From Actinernus sp. WN-2022 (lineage: Eukaryota > Cnidaria > Anthozoa > Actiniaria > Actinernidae): DNA of 64,000 nt. Position 1 is the first letter of the stretch. The number at the start of each line of letters is the position of its first letter. Both the position numbers and the translations under genes were made by a program. Shown one piece after another: positions 11,226-22,227 of the stretch. The notes under the pieces were generated by a model that did not search any database, was not told the origin of the DNA, and saw only the letters and a program-made list of their open reading frames with translations. The stretch is taken from NCBI GenBank assembly GCA_030867875.1, contig JAOWCC010000916.1, positions 620,001 through 684,000 on the forward strand, given 5' to 3'.

Positions 11226-12500
11226 CTTCTGGTTTATAGTAAATCATTAAAGTAGCTTCTTGTCAAGGCCTGAGTTCCTCAATGCCCAACAAAAAAGGAA
11301 CAAGACCAACATTTCCCCAAGATTGGTCAGTAAGGTGTTTGTTATATGGCACTTTTAAAACGTAAATTAATGGTTTCTGGAACACTGAGAACTTTATCTG
11401 AATCCAAAGCATCAGGATCCATAGCTTTGAACCTTTTTTCTCTTATATATATTTACTAAACATATTCAGTTTGAATGCAGTTTGAAAAACAAAATCGAGA
11501 GATCCAGATGGAATGATATGGACCTGTGAGCAACCAATCAGATTGCAGGATTGGAATTCATCTGGATCTCCCATGCTTGTGCCATATAATAATATTAGAT
11601 TTTACAATAGTATTGGGTGACTCTACATGTATATTATAGTTTTTTTAGTAATCTTATATCTATTATTATTACCGGTACTTTATTGAACCAACTATAAATT
11701 TGTCATTTGAATTTAACTTATTAGCTATATCATGTAATACACATATGCGAAACTTGTGTGTGTAACATGCATGTGCATTACCATTTTTTGTTGTAGTCTT
11801 ACTGAATGGCAATGTTGGTGAAGATCAAATAGGACAAAATTGCCTTTGGCAAGACATTTTTTATACAGAAAAGTATGGACAAGTTTGTCTGTTGTAGTAA
11901 GTTTGAAATGATATTTCCTTTCTGTTCGATGTACTGCAATTAATGAAACTTTCTGTACTGATAGGAAAAAGGTGTATTAAAAGATTTATGATTTTTGTGG
12001 GATTCAGCCTAGTCTTAGCTAAATGGGTTCTCGTTCAGCATCTCCAATGCATTCTTTCACATTATTTTACAGTCTATAATTCAGAGCTTTACCAAACTTT
12101 ATTTACATTATTCCCTGTATACCATGCAGCACAGCAAAATTCACTTGAATCCCATAAAAATCATAGATATATTTTAATACACTATTTTCCTAACTACTGA
12201 AAGTCTGCTTGTAATAGATTAAATAGAAAAGGAAATGGATTTGACTGGGGAAAAACAAGCCCATATACATTTATTTGCCAATTATGTCCAAAAGTCGGTC
12301 TCACGAGACTGCAATAATATTGTAATATAATATACTATTATAGACATGTAAATAGCTTGGTAAAATATTGTTGACGTTTCTTCATTTGTAAAGTATATTG
12401 ATAAGTACTTGTAAATTCGTTTTAAGTACAATTAAAAAGTGAAATAATACACATGCAGCATTGTTTATTTAGCATCCATATATAGATTACATATAAAAGG
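11226..12500. other. No gene seen; one short hairpin
   Basis: AT-rich. The only structure noted is an inverted pair at 11497-11571 (GAGAGATCCAGATGGAAT against its complement), a small foldback of about 75 bp. An 85-residue open frame at 11943-12200 is hydrophobic and shows no motif. Confidence 0.35.
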
Positions 12501-12534
12501 AGTGAATTTGACCCCCTAATAAGAGTTTAAAATA

Positions 12535-12690
12535 TAAGAGTAAAAAACAACTCCAGCAAGGGAGTTATCATGTACCTTTTTTTATTCCATCGTTAGAGTT
12601 AATTTAACTCCACTAGAAGAGTTAATATACTGGAGTTAACAACTCCTGAAATGGAGTCGTCGTGTACCTTTTTTACTCCTGAAAATAACA
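12535..12690. repeat. Palindromic AACTCC/GGAGTT repeat cluster
   Basis: At least four short inverted motifs (AACTCC-GGAGTT style) and two copies of a GTACCTTTTTTTA/ATT-like phrase (12572 and 12664). Looks like a degenerate tandem array or a transposon end immediately upstream of the Gypsy remnant. Confidence 0.4.
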
Positions 12691-13316
12691 GTGCACGCAG
12701 TTCGACGTCTAGCCACTGTTATTTGGCCTGGAGAATACCTTGAGGTAGACATACCCCCCGATTTAGACCTAGACTGTACTTTAGCCATTGAACCCCGTAC
12801 CGACACACCACCCAGTAGGTATACCAAAGCCTCCCACCTGTGGCCACAACCACACATTGTAGAAGCCGTGGGAGGCAAAATACGTATCGTAAACACCTCT
12901 AACGAGCCCCAGGCAATCAAACGCCAAGTACGTCTAACGAATGAGTCAGACCCCACACAACATCACAGCAGCCACCAAAACGTCTGGACCCTTCTCCGAC
13001 CCCCCAATTTCATCAAGTATTACAAAACTTCAATGAAGTCTTCAATTCAAATATAGCAGGATACAACGGTGCAGCAGGCCCTGTTGAAGTAACCGTGAAC
13101 ATGGGTCCCATTCAGCTGCCACAGCGCAAGGGACGTGTTCCTCAGTTGCGTGTTTACCTTATAATTATTAGTCACAGTACACCAGACCAAGGTGCAGCTC
13201 TATCACCTAGTATATCCCCCTCTGCTACTGATGCGATAGTTGATCCAGACACAACGTCAAGACCGCAGCGTTACCGCAAACCCCCAGGGTATTTACAAGA
13301 CTATGTCCTATCATAA
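12691..13316 (+). pseudogene. Gypsy pol with internal deletion
   Basis: The first part reads HAVRRLATVIWPGEYLEVDI, then SHLWPQPHIVEAVGGKIRIV, the region after the protease in cnidarian Ty3/Gypsy polyproteins. After a frameshift near 13010 it continues NFNEVFNSNIAGYNGAAGPV and MGPIQLPQRKGRVPQ, the entry to reverse transcriptase. It then jumps directly (around 13145-13160) to TTSRPQRYRKPPGYLQDYVL, the extreme C-terminus of an integrase. Reverse transcriptase, RNase H and the integrase core are missing, so one large internal deletion has occurred. Confidence 0.7.
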
Positions 13317-13456
13317 GACATTATCCTGGAATTTAACATTCGTTATGAACGATATCTGAGTCGTATCTGAATCACTACTGTTGTTGACCCTTTCGTCCTC
13401 TGGAAATATTATTAGTTAAAATAGACTTCGTGTTTTTAAAGAGGAGGAAGAAGAGA

Positions 13457-13662
13457 TGACGTCAGCAGACACAAGTTATTCAGTGTTTACTGTTAGGTGC
13501 CACCCTCGTAAAATAAAGTTGATTATTATTATTACTGTTGACTTGCAGCCGTGCATGCGCATGTCGCTGCGCATCTGGCGTCGTTCGTTGTTGTTGGAAC
13601 GCCATCTAGAAAACGTGTGTTATTAAATACAGTTCCTCGTTCGTTACTTCACACTAATTACA
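13457..13662 (+). mobile_element. Probable 3' LTR of the Gypsy remnant
   Basis: A purine-rich tract (AAAGAGGAGGAAGAAGAG, 13438-13455) precedes TGACGTCAG, as expected for a polypurine tract and LTR start. AATAAA is at 13512 and the segment may end in ATTACA near 13662. No matching 5' LTR is present, so exact borders are tentative. Confidence 0.45.
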
Positions 13663-13672
13663 CTAATCAAAA

Positions 13673-13957
13673 ATGTTTACCTCTTTAATCCTACAAAAGG
13701 TCATGGATGAATTTCCAGTGGATTTCGGAAATGAATTTCTAAGGGATTTTACGGGTGGTTCTCACACAGAGAAGGATATTGCTATGGCCACAGATACTGA
13801 CAACTCATATCTGGATGATACACTGAATGGCAGACCATGGATTAAAAGAATGGGGGCGTTGGTGATGGATCGACTCCGGCAAAGCACAGAATATATTCCT
13901 GCTGCAAGGGTTGCCATGTCATTTATCATAATGAGGAACATAATTTTTAAGCTTTAA
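13673..13957 (+). other. Open frame of unknown nature
   Basis: Ninety-four codons (core: MDEFPVDFGNEFLRDFTGGS) immediately after the presumed LTR. Composition is compatible with coding and a short exon is possible, but no domain is recognised and the 3' end runs into the tandem repeat at 13943. Confidence 0.25.
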
Positions 13958-14000
13958 GTTTTTAACCTTCAATTTTTAAGCTTTAAGTTTTTAACCTTCA
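13943..14000. repeat. Perfect 29-bp tandem duplication
   Basis: Two adjacent identical units of 29 bases (key part AAGCTTTAAGTTTTTAACC) at 13943-13971 and 13972-14000. Confidence 0.9.
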
Positions 14001-14880
14001 AGTTTTCAGCCAGGAAAATGGTAAAATACAAAAAACTCAAATTGCACGATCAAGTCCGTATTAGGATTGTGTGCATGTACGAGTTTTATGCTAGTACTTT
14101 TCTGAGCATTTTAATCAGGGTTTTAGTTTGTAAGGCAATTTTCAATTTGAGTAACTGGGAGAACGTAAAGGAAATAATTCAAGGAACGAATCCATGTCGT
14201 AGTTTCCTTCTTTAAAAAAATAAAACATCTCGCGAAACACAGCGAGTCATTGAACCTTAAGAACGGAAATAATTTATATATTTTTCTGACCTTTCATTTT
14301 TTCAAGCTTTATATGGTAGTCTGCGTTTTAAACCCAGTCTGCCGTCTGCAGATTATACTGACCGCTGTTCCGAAGTTAAAAATCGGTTCCAAATGCAATA
14401 CAAAATAGGCGCAATAAAGCTTAGTGGCCGCCATACTTCTTCTCTTATTTAATCTCTGTTTGAAGATTACAAGTCTTCATTATACTGCCATTACTTTTCA
14501 ATTTTGATATCCACAAGTTGCAGCCTTTGAAACACATCATAAACCCGATTTCTATGGAAAATAAAGGTCGCTCCACGAGGTTTAAATCGGTTCCATCACT
14601 CATTGAAGACGCCGTTGTTTAAAACCAGTTTTGCTTCTTTCTTTGAGTGCAGAATTTAAAGGGCAAGTCTTGTTCAGCACAACTGAGGACTGTAGCTCAT
14701 TTTCGTCCGCCATTTTCTCGTTGTTTATACTGTGTAGCCTCTCCTGGTGTGTCCTTAGTAACCTCGTGATTCACGAAAAAGAAGAGGGCTTCCTGTGTGG
14801 TATATCTGATTCCTGTGAGCCCGCATACGCTGGGCCTTGAATGCGAAGCTTGATCGACTGGTATCTGTACTAATTGATAT
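14001..14880. other. No gene seen
   Basis: Short open frames at 14018 and 14631 have no motif. The interval is moderately AT-rich and precedes the P-loop-like gene remnant; an upstream exon cannot be excluded. Confidence 0.3.
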
Positions 14881-14989
14881 TGCTTAGGCGCGCGATCAAA
14901 TCATCGCCAATCAGGTGTAAATCCACGAGCAGGCTTTGCCATTGCTATTCTTTACGTCTCCTATCGCACGCTGCTAGTAGTTCACTTAC

Positions 14990-15832
14990 TATCAATCTCA
15001 ATCGGATCCCTTCAATCTTACAATGGCATGTGGATGACATAAAGTCCGTTGAAGATCTGGAGCGCAAGCTATCAGAAATCAAGATACCCTGAGAAGAAAT
15101 AGCGCCTCCAAACATCCACGAGTGGCTGGAAATCTATGCGAAACGCCACGGCACTGGCCGGAATGCTTCCTTGTTTAAGCTCCCTGGTTGGAAATACAGA
15201 AATCAAGCTTTTTGATTACTGGAAGGAAAAGGGGAACTTGTTGTTGTTGGTCTCGCTCCATATGGCGCTGGGATGTGACTCTGCTGATATCACACATCGA
15301 GGCACGATTCGACCAAAGTCTTCTCGTCCACCAAACTTCGTCGAGTAGCTTATTCAACTACTTCATTAACTGCCAGAATGGTCCTGGAGGTCATGTCCCT
15401 CTGTTGTGTATCGATGAGGAATACACTTTTCTTCACAAGCTGACATCCACATCAAAGTCAGTATGACAAACGTCCCTGACGATGGAAAGAATGTGCAAAC
15501 TTTACAATGGGGACTATTGGTATTCTGTAAATGGAAACAAGGGAAACCCCGTAGGCGTCCAAAGTGCATGCATGGGTATGACTACCTTCACGACACCTCA
15601 GCAATTTTTGGCAGAAATCTGGGCAATGATCGTTGGATGCACAAATGGATTGGCTGATCGAATCTTAGTTTTATTTCAAGATCGTTGCCATGTAGACATT
15701 GAAGAGATGGAGCAGTTTTCTTCAACTATCCAAGACAGCCCAGTAGAAGCCCAGGGTACTGTTTACGATCAAATAGACACAGAGCACCACAAGGAAACCC
15801 CAGTTGAATACACACTAAGTGCATTTGCTTAA
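14990..15832 (+). pseudogene. Decayed gene resembling DUF3987-type proteins
   Basis: Coding traces jump between frames: IHEWLEIYAKRHGTGRNA and LFKLPGWKYRNQAF, then SHIEARFDQSLLVHQTSS, FNYFINCQNGPGGHVPLLCI followed by DEEYTFLHKLTSTSKS, then MCKLYNGDYWYSVNGNKGNP and MTTFTTPQQFLAEIW. The LLCIDEEYTFL block resembles a Walker B strand and the MTTFTTP block matches the DUF3987 primase/helicase-like family as I remember it. At least three frameshifts make it non-functional. Identification is tentative. Confidence 0.45.
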
Positions 15833-16082
15833 CAAAAGTATTGCAAGTGGGGAAATAGCATGCAGTCATCAGAGAGCCGGCCCTACTTTTACCCCAGAGT
15901 GCAATGCTAAATCTAGCAAAAACGCACTCAGGCTAGTCCTTAATCTCCACGTGTTGTGGCACCGATTGGGCAAGGCCCTGGGAGCAGTTGACTGGACCAA
16001 TACCCAGTGTTGTGACTGAAGATGCAATGAACATGACCCTCACCCTACATGATAACACTTACTGCCTCTGCAATTCCACCGT
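15695..16082 (+). repeat. Segmental duplication, copy 1 (3' exon of gene remnant)
   Basis: Begins GACATTGAAGAGATGGAGCA, reads through VEAQGTVYDQ and TEHHKETPVEYTLSA, then in another frame CNAKSSKNALRLVLNLHVLW. The segment is repeated about 734 bases downstream (16429-16822) with modest divergence. It is the C-terminal end of the gene starting near 14990. Confidence 0.8.
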
Positions 16083-16428
16083 TGGCAAGAAGTGTATGTC
16101 AAATATCTACTTAACCACTTCCACTTGATTCCCTAAAATACAAGTGTACTTCTCACACCCTCTCCCCCTCCAGGTATTAAGGGAAAGTTCATTTAATGTG
16201 ATGGGGAGGGAGTGCATGGTGAGAGAGGGATGAGGTATCATTGTTTACCCCTTTATAGTTATCAACTTTTTAACACCCCTGTCAACGTTTAAAAAGCCCC
16301 CTTGTAGCCAAAGTATTTTCATGAACCTTACCCCCTTACTGTCAAATTAAAGTCAAGAGCCCCCTCTACATCTTCATACCCCTCGTAATAAATTAATATT
16401 TGTTAACCTTAGACATTGAAAAGATGGA

Positions 16429-16822
16429 GACATTGAAGAGATGGAGGAGTTTTCCTCAACTGTACAAGACAACCCAGTAGAAGCCCTGGGTACTGCTTAG
16501 GATGAAATATACACAGAGCACCACAAGGAAACGCCAGATGAATACACACTAAGTGCAGTTGCTTAAAAAACGTATTGCAAGTGGAAAAATAGCATGCAGT
16601 CATCACAGAGAGCCGGTCCTACTTATACTCCACAGTGCAATGCTAAATCTAGCAAAAACGCACTCAGGATAGCCCTCAATCTCCACGTGATGTGGCACCG
16701 ATTGGGCAAGGCCCTGCAACAGTTGATCAGACCAACACTCAGTGCTGTGACTGAATATACAATGAACATGACCCTCACCCTACATGGTATACTTCTTGCC
16801 TACGGTGGAATTGCAGAGGCGG
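16429..16822 (+). repeat. Segmental duplication, copy 2
   Basis: Same coding segment as 15695-16082 but better preserved at the 3' end: CNAKSSKNALRIALNLHVMW, GKALQQLIRPTLSAV and LTLHGILLAYGGIAEA, ending at a donor GGCG/GTAAGT. The flanking intron sequence (CTTCATACCCCTC... ending TTTGTTAACCTTAG) occurs both before (to 16410) and after (to 16880) this copy, so an exon plus its intron border was duplicated in tandem. Confidence 0.8.
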
Positions 16823-16913
16823 TAAGTATTATGTCAATATCTTCATACCCCTCCTAATACATTAATATTTGTTAACCTTAGGCTACATTCATTAAACTGG
16901 GAGGGGGAAGGAA

Positions 16914-17186
16914 ATGAAGGAGAAATATGACTTCTGGTGTATGCCTGTAGTCTGTGATGAGGATGGACCAAAAGAGCTCTTTCTTGTAATCGACAAGAAG
17001 GCTTTCATGAAGCTACAGATATCATTGTATTTTAAGGCCCTACTAATCTTATTAGGTGCATATTTCTCATTTAATTTTTCATACGAGAAGAAGCAAGAGC
17101 TTTTGCTTCTTTTCTTTGAGGAGTTTGTATTGGGATTAATGCCCTCTAAAAGAGCTTCAAGTACCGTATTTTATGCAAAAAGCTAG
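16914..17186 (+). CDS. Second terminal exon, uncharacterised family
   Basis: Reads KYDFWCMPVVCDEDGPKELF, VIDKKAFMKLQISLYFKALL, ILLGAYFSFNFSYEKKQ, LLLLFFEEFVLGLMPSK, then a stop. A hydrophobic run followed by FNFSY and FFEEFVL parallels FNIEY and FLETVLL in the exon at 10917-11225. The two exons thus seem to be divergent members of one family. The acceptor is just upstream, after the TTAACCTTAG border or near 16910; the exact start is unsure. Confidence 0.45.
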   Translation: MKEKYDFWCMPVVCDEDGPKELFLVIDKKAFMKLQISLYFKALLILLGAYFSFNFSYEKKQELLLLFFEEFVLGLMPSKRASSTVFYAKS

Positions 17187-17199
17187 TATGAGACAAGAC

Positions 17200-17850
17200 G
17201 TGCATTCTTCGATACCTCCTGATGCCAAACGATGATTTATATTTGGGCATCCAGTTGATGGTCATCTGTTCAGTTTATGGATGTGACGTGTGCCATACAA
17301 CAGAGCTTTTAAAGTATCATGTTGTTTGCAAAAGAAAACTAGGGTCATATGCATTCCTTGCAACGTAAAAATTCAAGTTTAATAGAATTTACAGACTTAC
17401 AGTTTGAAATACCTCATGATGCCAAAAATTAATGTAATGACATTAAGGTAAGGCCTTTCAGTAGATCCATTCAGTTTTGTGTGTGCATTGAGATATATGG
17501 TGCATGCCAGCCATACAATACAGATCCTTTAACGTATATGTTTGCAAAACAACACTAGTGTGAAGACATTTTTTTGAAAACATGCAAGTTTATTTATTAC
17601 AGAATTTCAGTTTGAAATACCTCATGATACCAAAAGTGGATGTGATGTTAAATTTAGGGGATTTTAATTCAGTTGATAGTAATATTCATTTGTATTGGAA
17701 TGTCATGTGTCATAAAATTATTATTAAAGTATCATGTTGTTTGCAAGACAAAACAAGTGTGAAGATACATGCATTCTTTGGTAACAAAATTACAGAGCTC
17801 TTCAAATACCGGTCCTTGATACCAAAAGTTGATTTGAAGACTTTAAGGTC
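17200..17850. repeat. Degenerate ~200-bp tandem array
   Basis: Four unit starts carry CCTCATGATRCCAAA-like text at about 17214, 17411, 17621 and 17812. Each unit includes AAAGTATCATGTTGTTTGCA-like and GAAGAYACATGCATTCTT-like segments. Period is about 195-210 bases. No coding function is evident. Confidence 0.7.
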
Positions 17851-18841
17851 TCGATAAAGGTTCGACGTGTCATTTCGGAAAAACGCTCTTGCAACGTCGA
17901 AATTAAAGCCACATAGACGTACTATATACCGTTTTAAAGGTCTTGAATTGAAGAAAGTATATATTTAATCCGTTTTGAACAAAAGTTAAAAGCGTAGATG
18001 TTGTATATATTTCTACGCGAAATGACTCCGTCCGCCAGAAGGAGTTCAGCCCTTCAGGCTTTGAAACAATTTTCTTAATTAGCCCTTTCGAATCCCAACT
18101 AAATTGACTCAAATACAGTGTCGGGCATTTTTGATATATTGCGTATTACAGATTTTATCCCTTTTCAAAGTTAAAAAAGTAGTTTTTCATCCCATTTTGA
18201 TACAAACCAGGTCATAAAACCTGAACGAAAAATTATTTCAAAATTCCCCGACACAGTATTTGAGAAACGGCTGTTTTCTACGACTCGTGAAAAATTTAGG
18301 AAAATTGGACAAAATGCTAAAAGGCTGGACTTCAACAAAGTTCTGTTTTTGGCCGAAAAAAAGAGCCGAGAAACAGCCCGATAAAGATTTTCGATTCATT
18401 TCACGGTTGACTAAGAAGTTCCGCCACCAAGGGTAATCTCATTAACATTAGCCAATCAGAGCGATTCATGTTGTGTTCCGTCTCGGCCGATTACAAAGTT
18501 CAGACGAACCGCAGAACAGAGAAAGCTAATACAGTTCACCGATGCTCGATACTTCTACAGAAACTATAGTTAGCTATAGTGTCGATTCCAGCTTAATTTC
18601 AAGAAGAAACGCTCTTTTAGGAGTACAGAAAAATGGAACCACAGTAAGCAAACAATTAATATCATGCAGGGAAACCACTGAAGCGCAGCTCGATCCACAC
18701 CATGTACACGGTAGACTGTTTATGTCATTCTAAAAATTTCATCGCGCTGAAACATAACCGCCAAGCCGTAAGCTTTCTGCATTGAATTCTCTTTAAAGTC
18801 GTCGCCGTCACAACCATCGCTGTATAGCTATTTTTAAGTGT
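17851..18841. other. No gene seen; promoter-like stretch near its end
   Basis: Contains a pair of related phrases (GTCGGGCATTTTTGATA near 18121 and CCCCGACACAGTATTTGAG near 18246). A CCAAT box in GCCAATCAGAGCG near 18451 sits upstream of a 63-codon open frame (18542-18733) without recognisable domain. Nothing more can be supported. Confidence 0.3.
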
Positions 18842-19051
18842 TTGAATAACTTTATTAATTTTAACTTTAATCTTAAAAAGAATAATGCATACCATAACTA
18901 CAATACGCGCCGCAGTAGAGATTTACATCTCCCACGCGTCCGCACAAATTGGGGAAAGCAGCGCTTTGCGTTCCAAGCAATCGAAGACTGGAACGCATTA
19001 GACCTCAATTCGAAGATCGCTGAGAATTTGATCGAATTTGATCGTTTTTAA
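18842..19051 (+). pseudogene. LINE ORF2 C-terminal tail
   Basis: The frame ends NYNTRRSRDLHLPRVRTNWG, then KQRFAFQAIEDWNALDLNS and a stop. The NTR / PRVRTNWGK / F-x-WN-L pattern is the usual carboxy end of CR1/L2/Jockey-type LINE proteins. Everything upstream of it is absent, so it is a severely 5'-truncated copy. Confidence 0.7.
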
Positions 19052-19139
19052 AGGTTTTTAAAAGTAATAGCATTCATTCACCTTAATTAAACTTTTCAAT
19101 CTAATTCAAAATGTAGATTCCGATTATATGTGTACAATA

Positions 19140-19905
19140 AAAACAACGAAAAGGTGATCATCCCAAAAGGAGAAACCGCTAAAGTACCTTGCAGAATCAA
19201 CACAGGCCCACTGACATGCGCAACGAAATATAAGTGCTACCGAGTGGCCTGGAGGCAATTGCTGCGTTGCTATTGGTGGCTAAAAAGAGAGGGAAGTCAA
19301 GTATAATAGGCATCAGTGTCCACGACTCCACCAAACACGATATCACCTTGATCAGAAGAACAAGCATGGGACGGCTACAGATGGTTCAACCCGTCTCGCC
19401 GGTGGAAGTAAATGAAGCTCTCAAAACTGATAGAGCTAGGCAGTATCATGTAAGCACACCCGATAGTGCTCCTAACGTCAGTACCCTGGCAGGAAATAAC
19501 CCCTAAACAGGGGTTAACACCTGATTAAGCAAGGGTTGCGAGAAAAATGTTAGCTGAAGAAGCAAACTCATTCTCAAAAGATGATGACGATATAGGATGT
19601 GCTGAACAACCTCGGATGAATATCAACCTTAATGACCACACACCTGTTCAGAAGAACTATGTAGCAGTGCCCAGACCCCTGTACCCGGAGGTCTTTTGAA
19701 TCGGAAATTCATCAAGCCATCAACGTCGCCATACAGCTCCTCTGTCGTTTGTGTGCGAAAGAAGGACAAGAGCCTACGCGTTGACCATAGAGCACTTAAC
19801 AAAAAGACGATTCTAATATACCACGCATGCAAGAATGTCTGGATAATTTAGCGGGACAGCAATGGTTCTCCGTGCTAGACCACGGGAAGGCATACTTACT
19901 TAGTA
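19140..19905 (+). pseudogene. Gypsy protease-to-reverse-transcriptase remnant
   Basis: Traces run IIPKGETAKVPCRINTGPLT, VLPSGLEAIAALLLVAKKRG, HDSTKHDITLIRRTSMGRLQ, then in other frames INLNDHTPVQKNYVAVPRPL, NRKFIKPSTSPYSSSVVCVR, KKDKSLRVDHRALNKKT, and MQECLDNLAGQQWFSVLD. These are the N-terminal fingers of a Ty3/Gypsy reverse transcriptase. Several small deletions remove parts between the blocks. The catalytic YLDD-type motif is not reached. Confidence 0.7.
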
Positions 19906-21397
19906 ATGTAAACATAATGCAAGCGTGATCTACGGCCTGCGGATTATATTATTAGTAATGCAATATTGAACCTGAATCACCAGGCAAGAGAGCAGAGACG
20001 ATAGACTGCAGATGCATACGAGTAGGGGAACCTGCAACATTTTTGTAAATGACAAATTTATGCAATTATTTAGTCATACATGTATGCCTGTCACAGAGTA
20101 AATTTGCAAAAATTTTGCAACTGGTGATCAAACTTTCTAAAGATAAAATATATAGCACAGGGGCAGATGCACGATTTTTGAACCAGATTTGTATCAGTAA
20201 TATATTATTTCTACTTATCATGACTAGTATAAACAAGTTATTTGACAATTACTTATCCAATTCAAATGCAATTTCTAAAATTCTAGGTTATCAATAACCT
20301 ACAGTATATAATATATATCATCTGTATCAAGAGCTGCTTTGAACTACGAACAACCAGAGCTACTCGATTAGGTTTTTACGTTGAACCCTCCAGTCTCTGA
20401 ATACAACTCGAGACTTTCAAACCATGGCTCCGCACAACTAGAATCATATTACAATAATAACCATATTATAACATCATCCTTTGGAAAAGATATGAGATTT
20501 TTGTACACTGGTTGAAAACAAATTAAATTAAAATGCCTTACTTGCGATAACTAGTGGGCTCTAGGGGCATTTCTCCTCTCCTCCATGCTGGTGACGCACT
20601 TCAGTTATAACTCTTTCAATTAAATCTTTGTTGTTGTTGGACTGAACACTAATGACATAAACAACATAAGACAACAATGAATTCACTTTCAGGGTCCGCT
20701 TTTCATTTTGATAGATAGGGAGGCATGTCTCCCCTTTCCCAAAAAAAGTGAGGGGTTCGGAGAAATACAATTCTCATTACTATTTGCTGTCAAAAGTAGG
20801 GGACACCTGCCTTTTTCTCTATTAAAAATTCATATGCGCAACAGTTAGCATTTGCTAGTTTAGAAGCTTTCTGGAGCACAATGTGGTTATTTTCAAATGA
20901 AACAGAATGATACGAGACTTTGTTATTTTAACCTGGCGTGAGTAACTCTTTTTCTGAATATATCTTTATTTAATTTAAAATGGAGCAACTGTAAACACTA
21001 GGTATAATTTTTAAGCCAGTTTAGTAGAAAATAAATATTTGAGGCGCGTTCTATGTGTAAATTACCAACTTCAATAAGTGGAATAATCTTCATTATTTTC
21101 ATTAAAATATATTTAACATTGTAAACCCGAGATTGGTTACAATTTCTGAAACTGCGAACAACTGTATGTGCGTGTTTTTGACTGTATGTGCATATTTGCT
21201 CACTGGAATTGTATTTAATTTAGTTTTGAGTTCTTTGTTTTCCAAAAATGGAAAATCTAAAATCAAATCGTTGGCGTTCAAAACAATAACCCTAATTAAC
21301 GTTCTCAAAGAACTGATGGGATGTTGCACGTGCATGTGTTATGTTACATTCGCAATGCAGAGAGGTTGACTTTGTTAACTGGTAACTAGTGTTAGTC
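19906..21397. other. No gene seen
   Basis: AT-rich sequence with an 82-codon open frame (20049-20297) that is hydrophobic and lacks any motif. No repeat structure was confirmed. Confidence 0.35.
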
Positions 21398-21744
21398 ATG
21401 ATTGTTACAGTTAATATTCATCTTCGCGTTATTGACGCGAACAACAAATCGAAATTCACACATTATAACCTTGTTGCTGTCCCAACATTCCGCTACCCCG
21501 AGGAATTGAAAAGTTTCCTTCTGGACAAGCACACGGCATTGATTGCGCCAGCTGATAATCTAAATTTTGCTATGGGGTACATCGTGGAAGGCAAAGGAAA
21601 TCAAAAATACAGCATTGTAGACGCTGTTAACATCAAGCAGGCTACAGTGCTGTTATATCTAGAAGGATGTGCTTGTGGGTCGACCCCCATGTGCCTGAAG
21701 GCAAGAAAACCGAGCCCAAAAGGCTGCAAAACGACCAGGCACTG
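21398..21744 (+). pseudogene. N-terminal exon of an uncharacterised family
   Basis: Starts at ATG 21398 and reads IHLRVIDANNKSKFTHYNLV, VAVPTFRYPEELKSFLLDK, LNFAMGYIVEGKGNQKYSIV, AVNIKQATVLLYLEGC. A one-base slip near 21668 moves the sense to LWVDPHVPEGKKTEPKRLQN before the donor ACTG/GTAAGA. The pattern (beta-grasp-like start, GYIVEGKGNQKY, LWVDPH) resembles the N-terminus of a cnidarian family that may end in exons like those at 10917 and 16914. Function unknown. Confidence 0.5.
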
Positions 21745-21841
21745 GTAAGAATTTCATATTTGTAAATTTGAGGCGATGTGGTTAATTTGTTAGCTGCTCC
21801 AATGTTGGTTTAAGTTCATCATATTTCTGTCTACGTTTAAG

Positions 21842-21966
21842 ATATTTCCACGGCAAACGATAATGAAGAAACTAAAAGGCAGAGAAGAGAAGTCATTATG
21901 GATGAGCTGAAATGTAAACATGGGGATAAGTGGCCTGATTTTAAATTAAGATGTTGGGCAACAATG
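21842..21966 (+). pseudogene. Second exon of the same family
   Basis: After the acceptor CTACGTTTAAG the sense reads STANDNEETKRQRREVIMDE, then LKCKHGDKWPDFKLRCWATM, ending at a donor (GTG/GTAAAT). A basic-helical segment with a KHG-x-W-x-F-x-LRCWA pattern. Its phase does not match exon 1 without a frameshift. No third exon is found. Confidence 0.45.
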
Positions 21967-22124
21967 GTGGTAAATAAGAACCCAGCATAATAACGTGTAG
22001 AATTTTCAGTGTTGTTTACTACATTGGACCCCGGTTATCAAATAAAGTCCCCGATATAACGAACATTTTTTTCAGGCCAGCAACACTTTTTTCTGGAAAA
22101 GCGTTATAACCCGGACTCACATGT

Positions 22125-22227
22125 AACTGCAGAATGCGCTAACACTTAAAAAAATGGGGTAGGTTTTTAAGGTTTGTGAAAATGCATTAATAAATAAATG
22201 AATCACGCGGTAGGGTATTCTGCAGTT
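22125..22227. mobile_element. MITE, TTGCAGAATA family, copy 2 (short)
   Basis: Inverted ends AACTGCAGAATGCGCTAAC and the complement of AACTGCAGAATACCCTACC. The interior GGTTTGTGAAAATGCATTAA matches copy 1 at 6765, with a deletion of about 115 bases. Confidence 0.65.
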
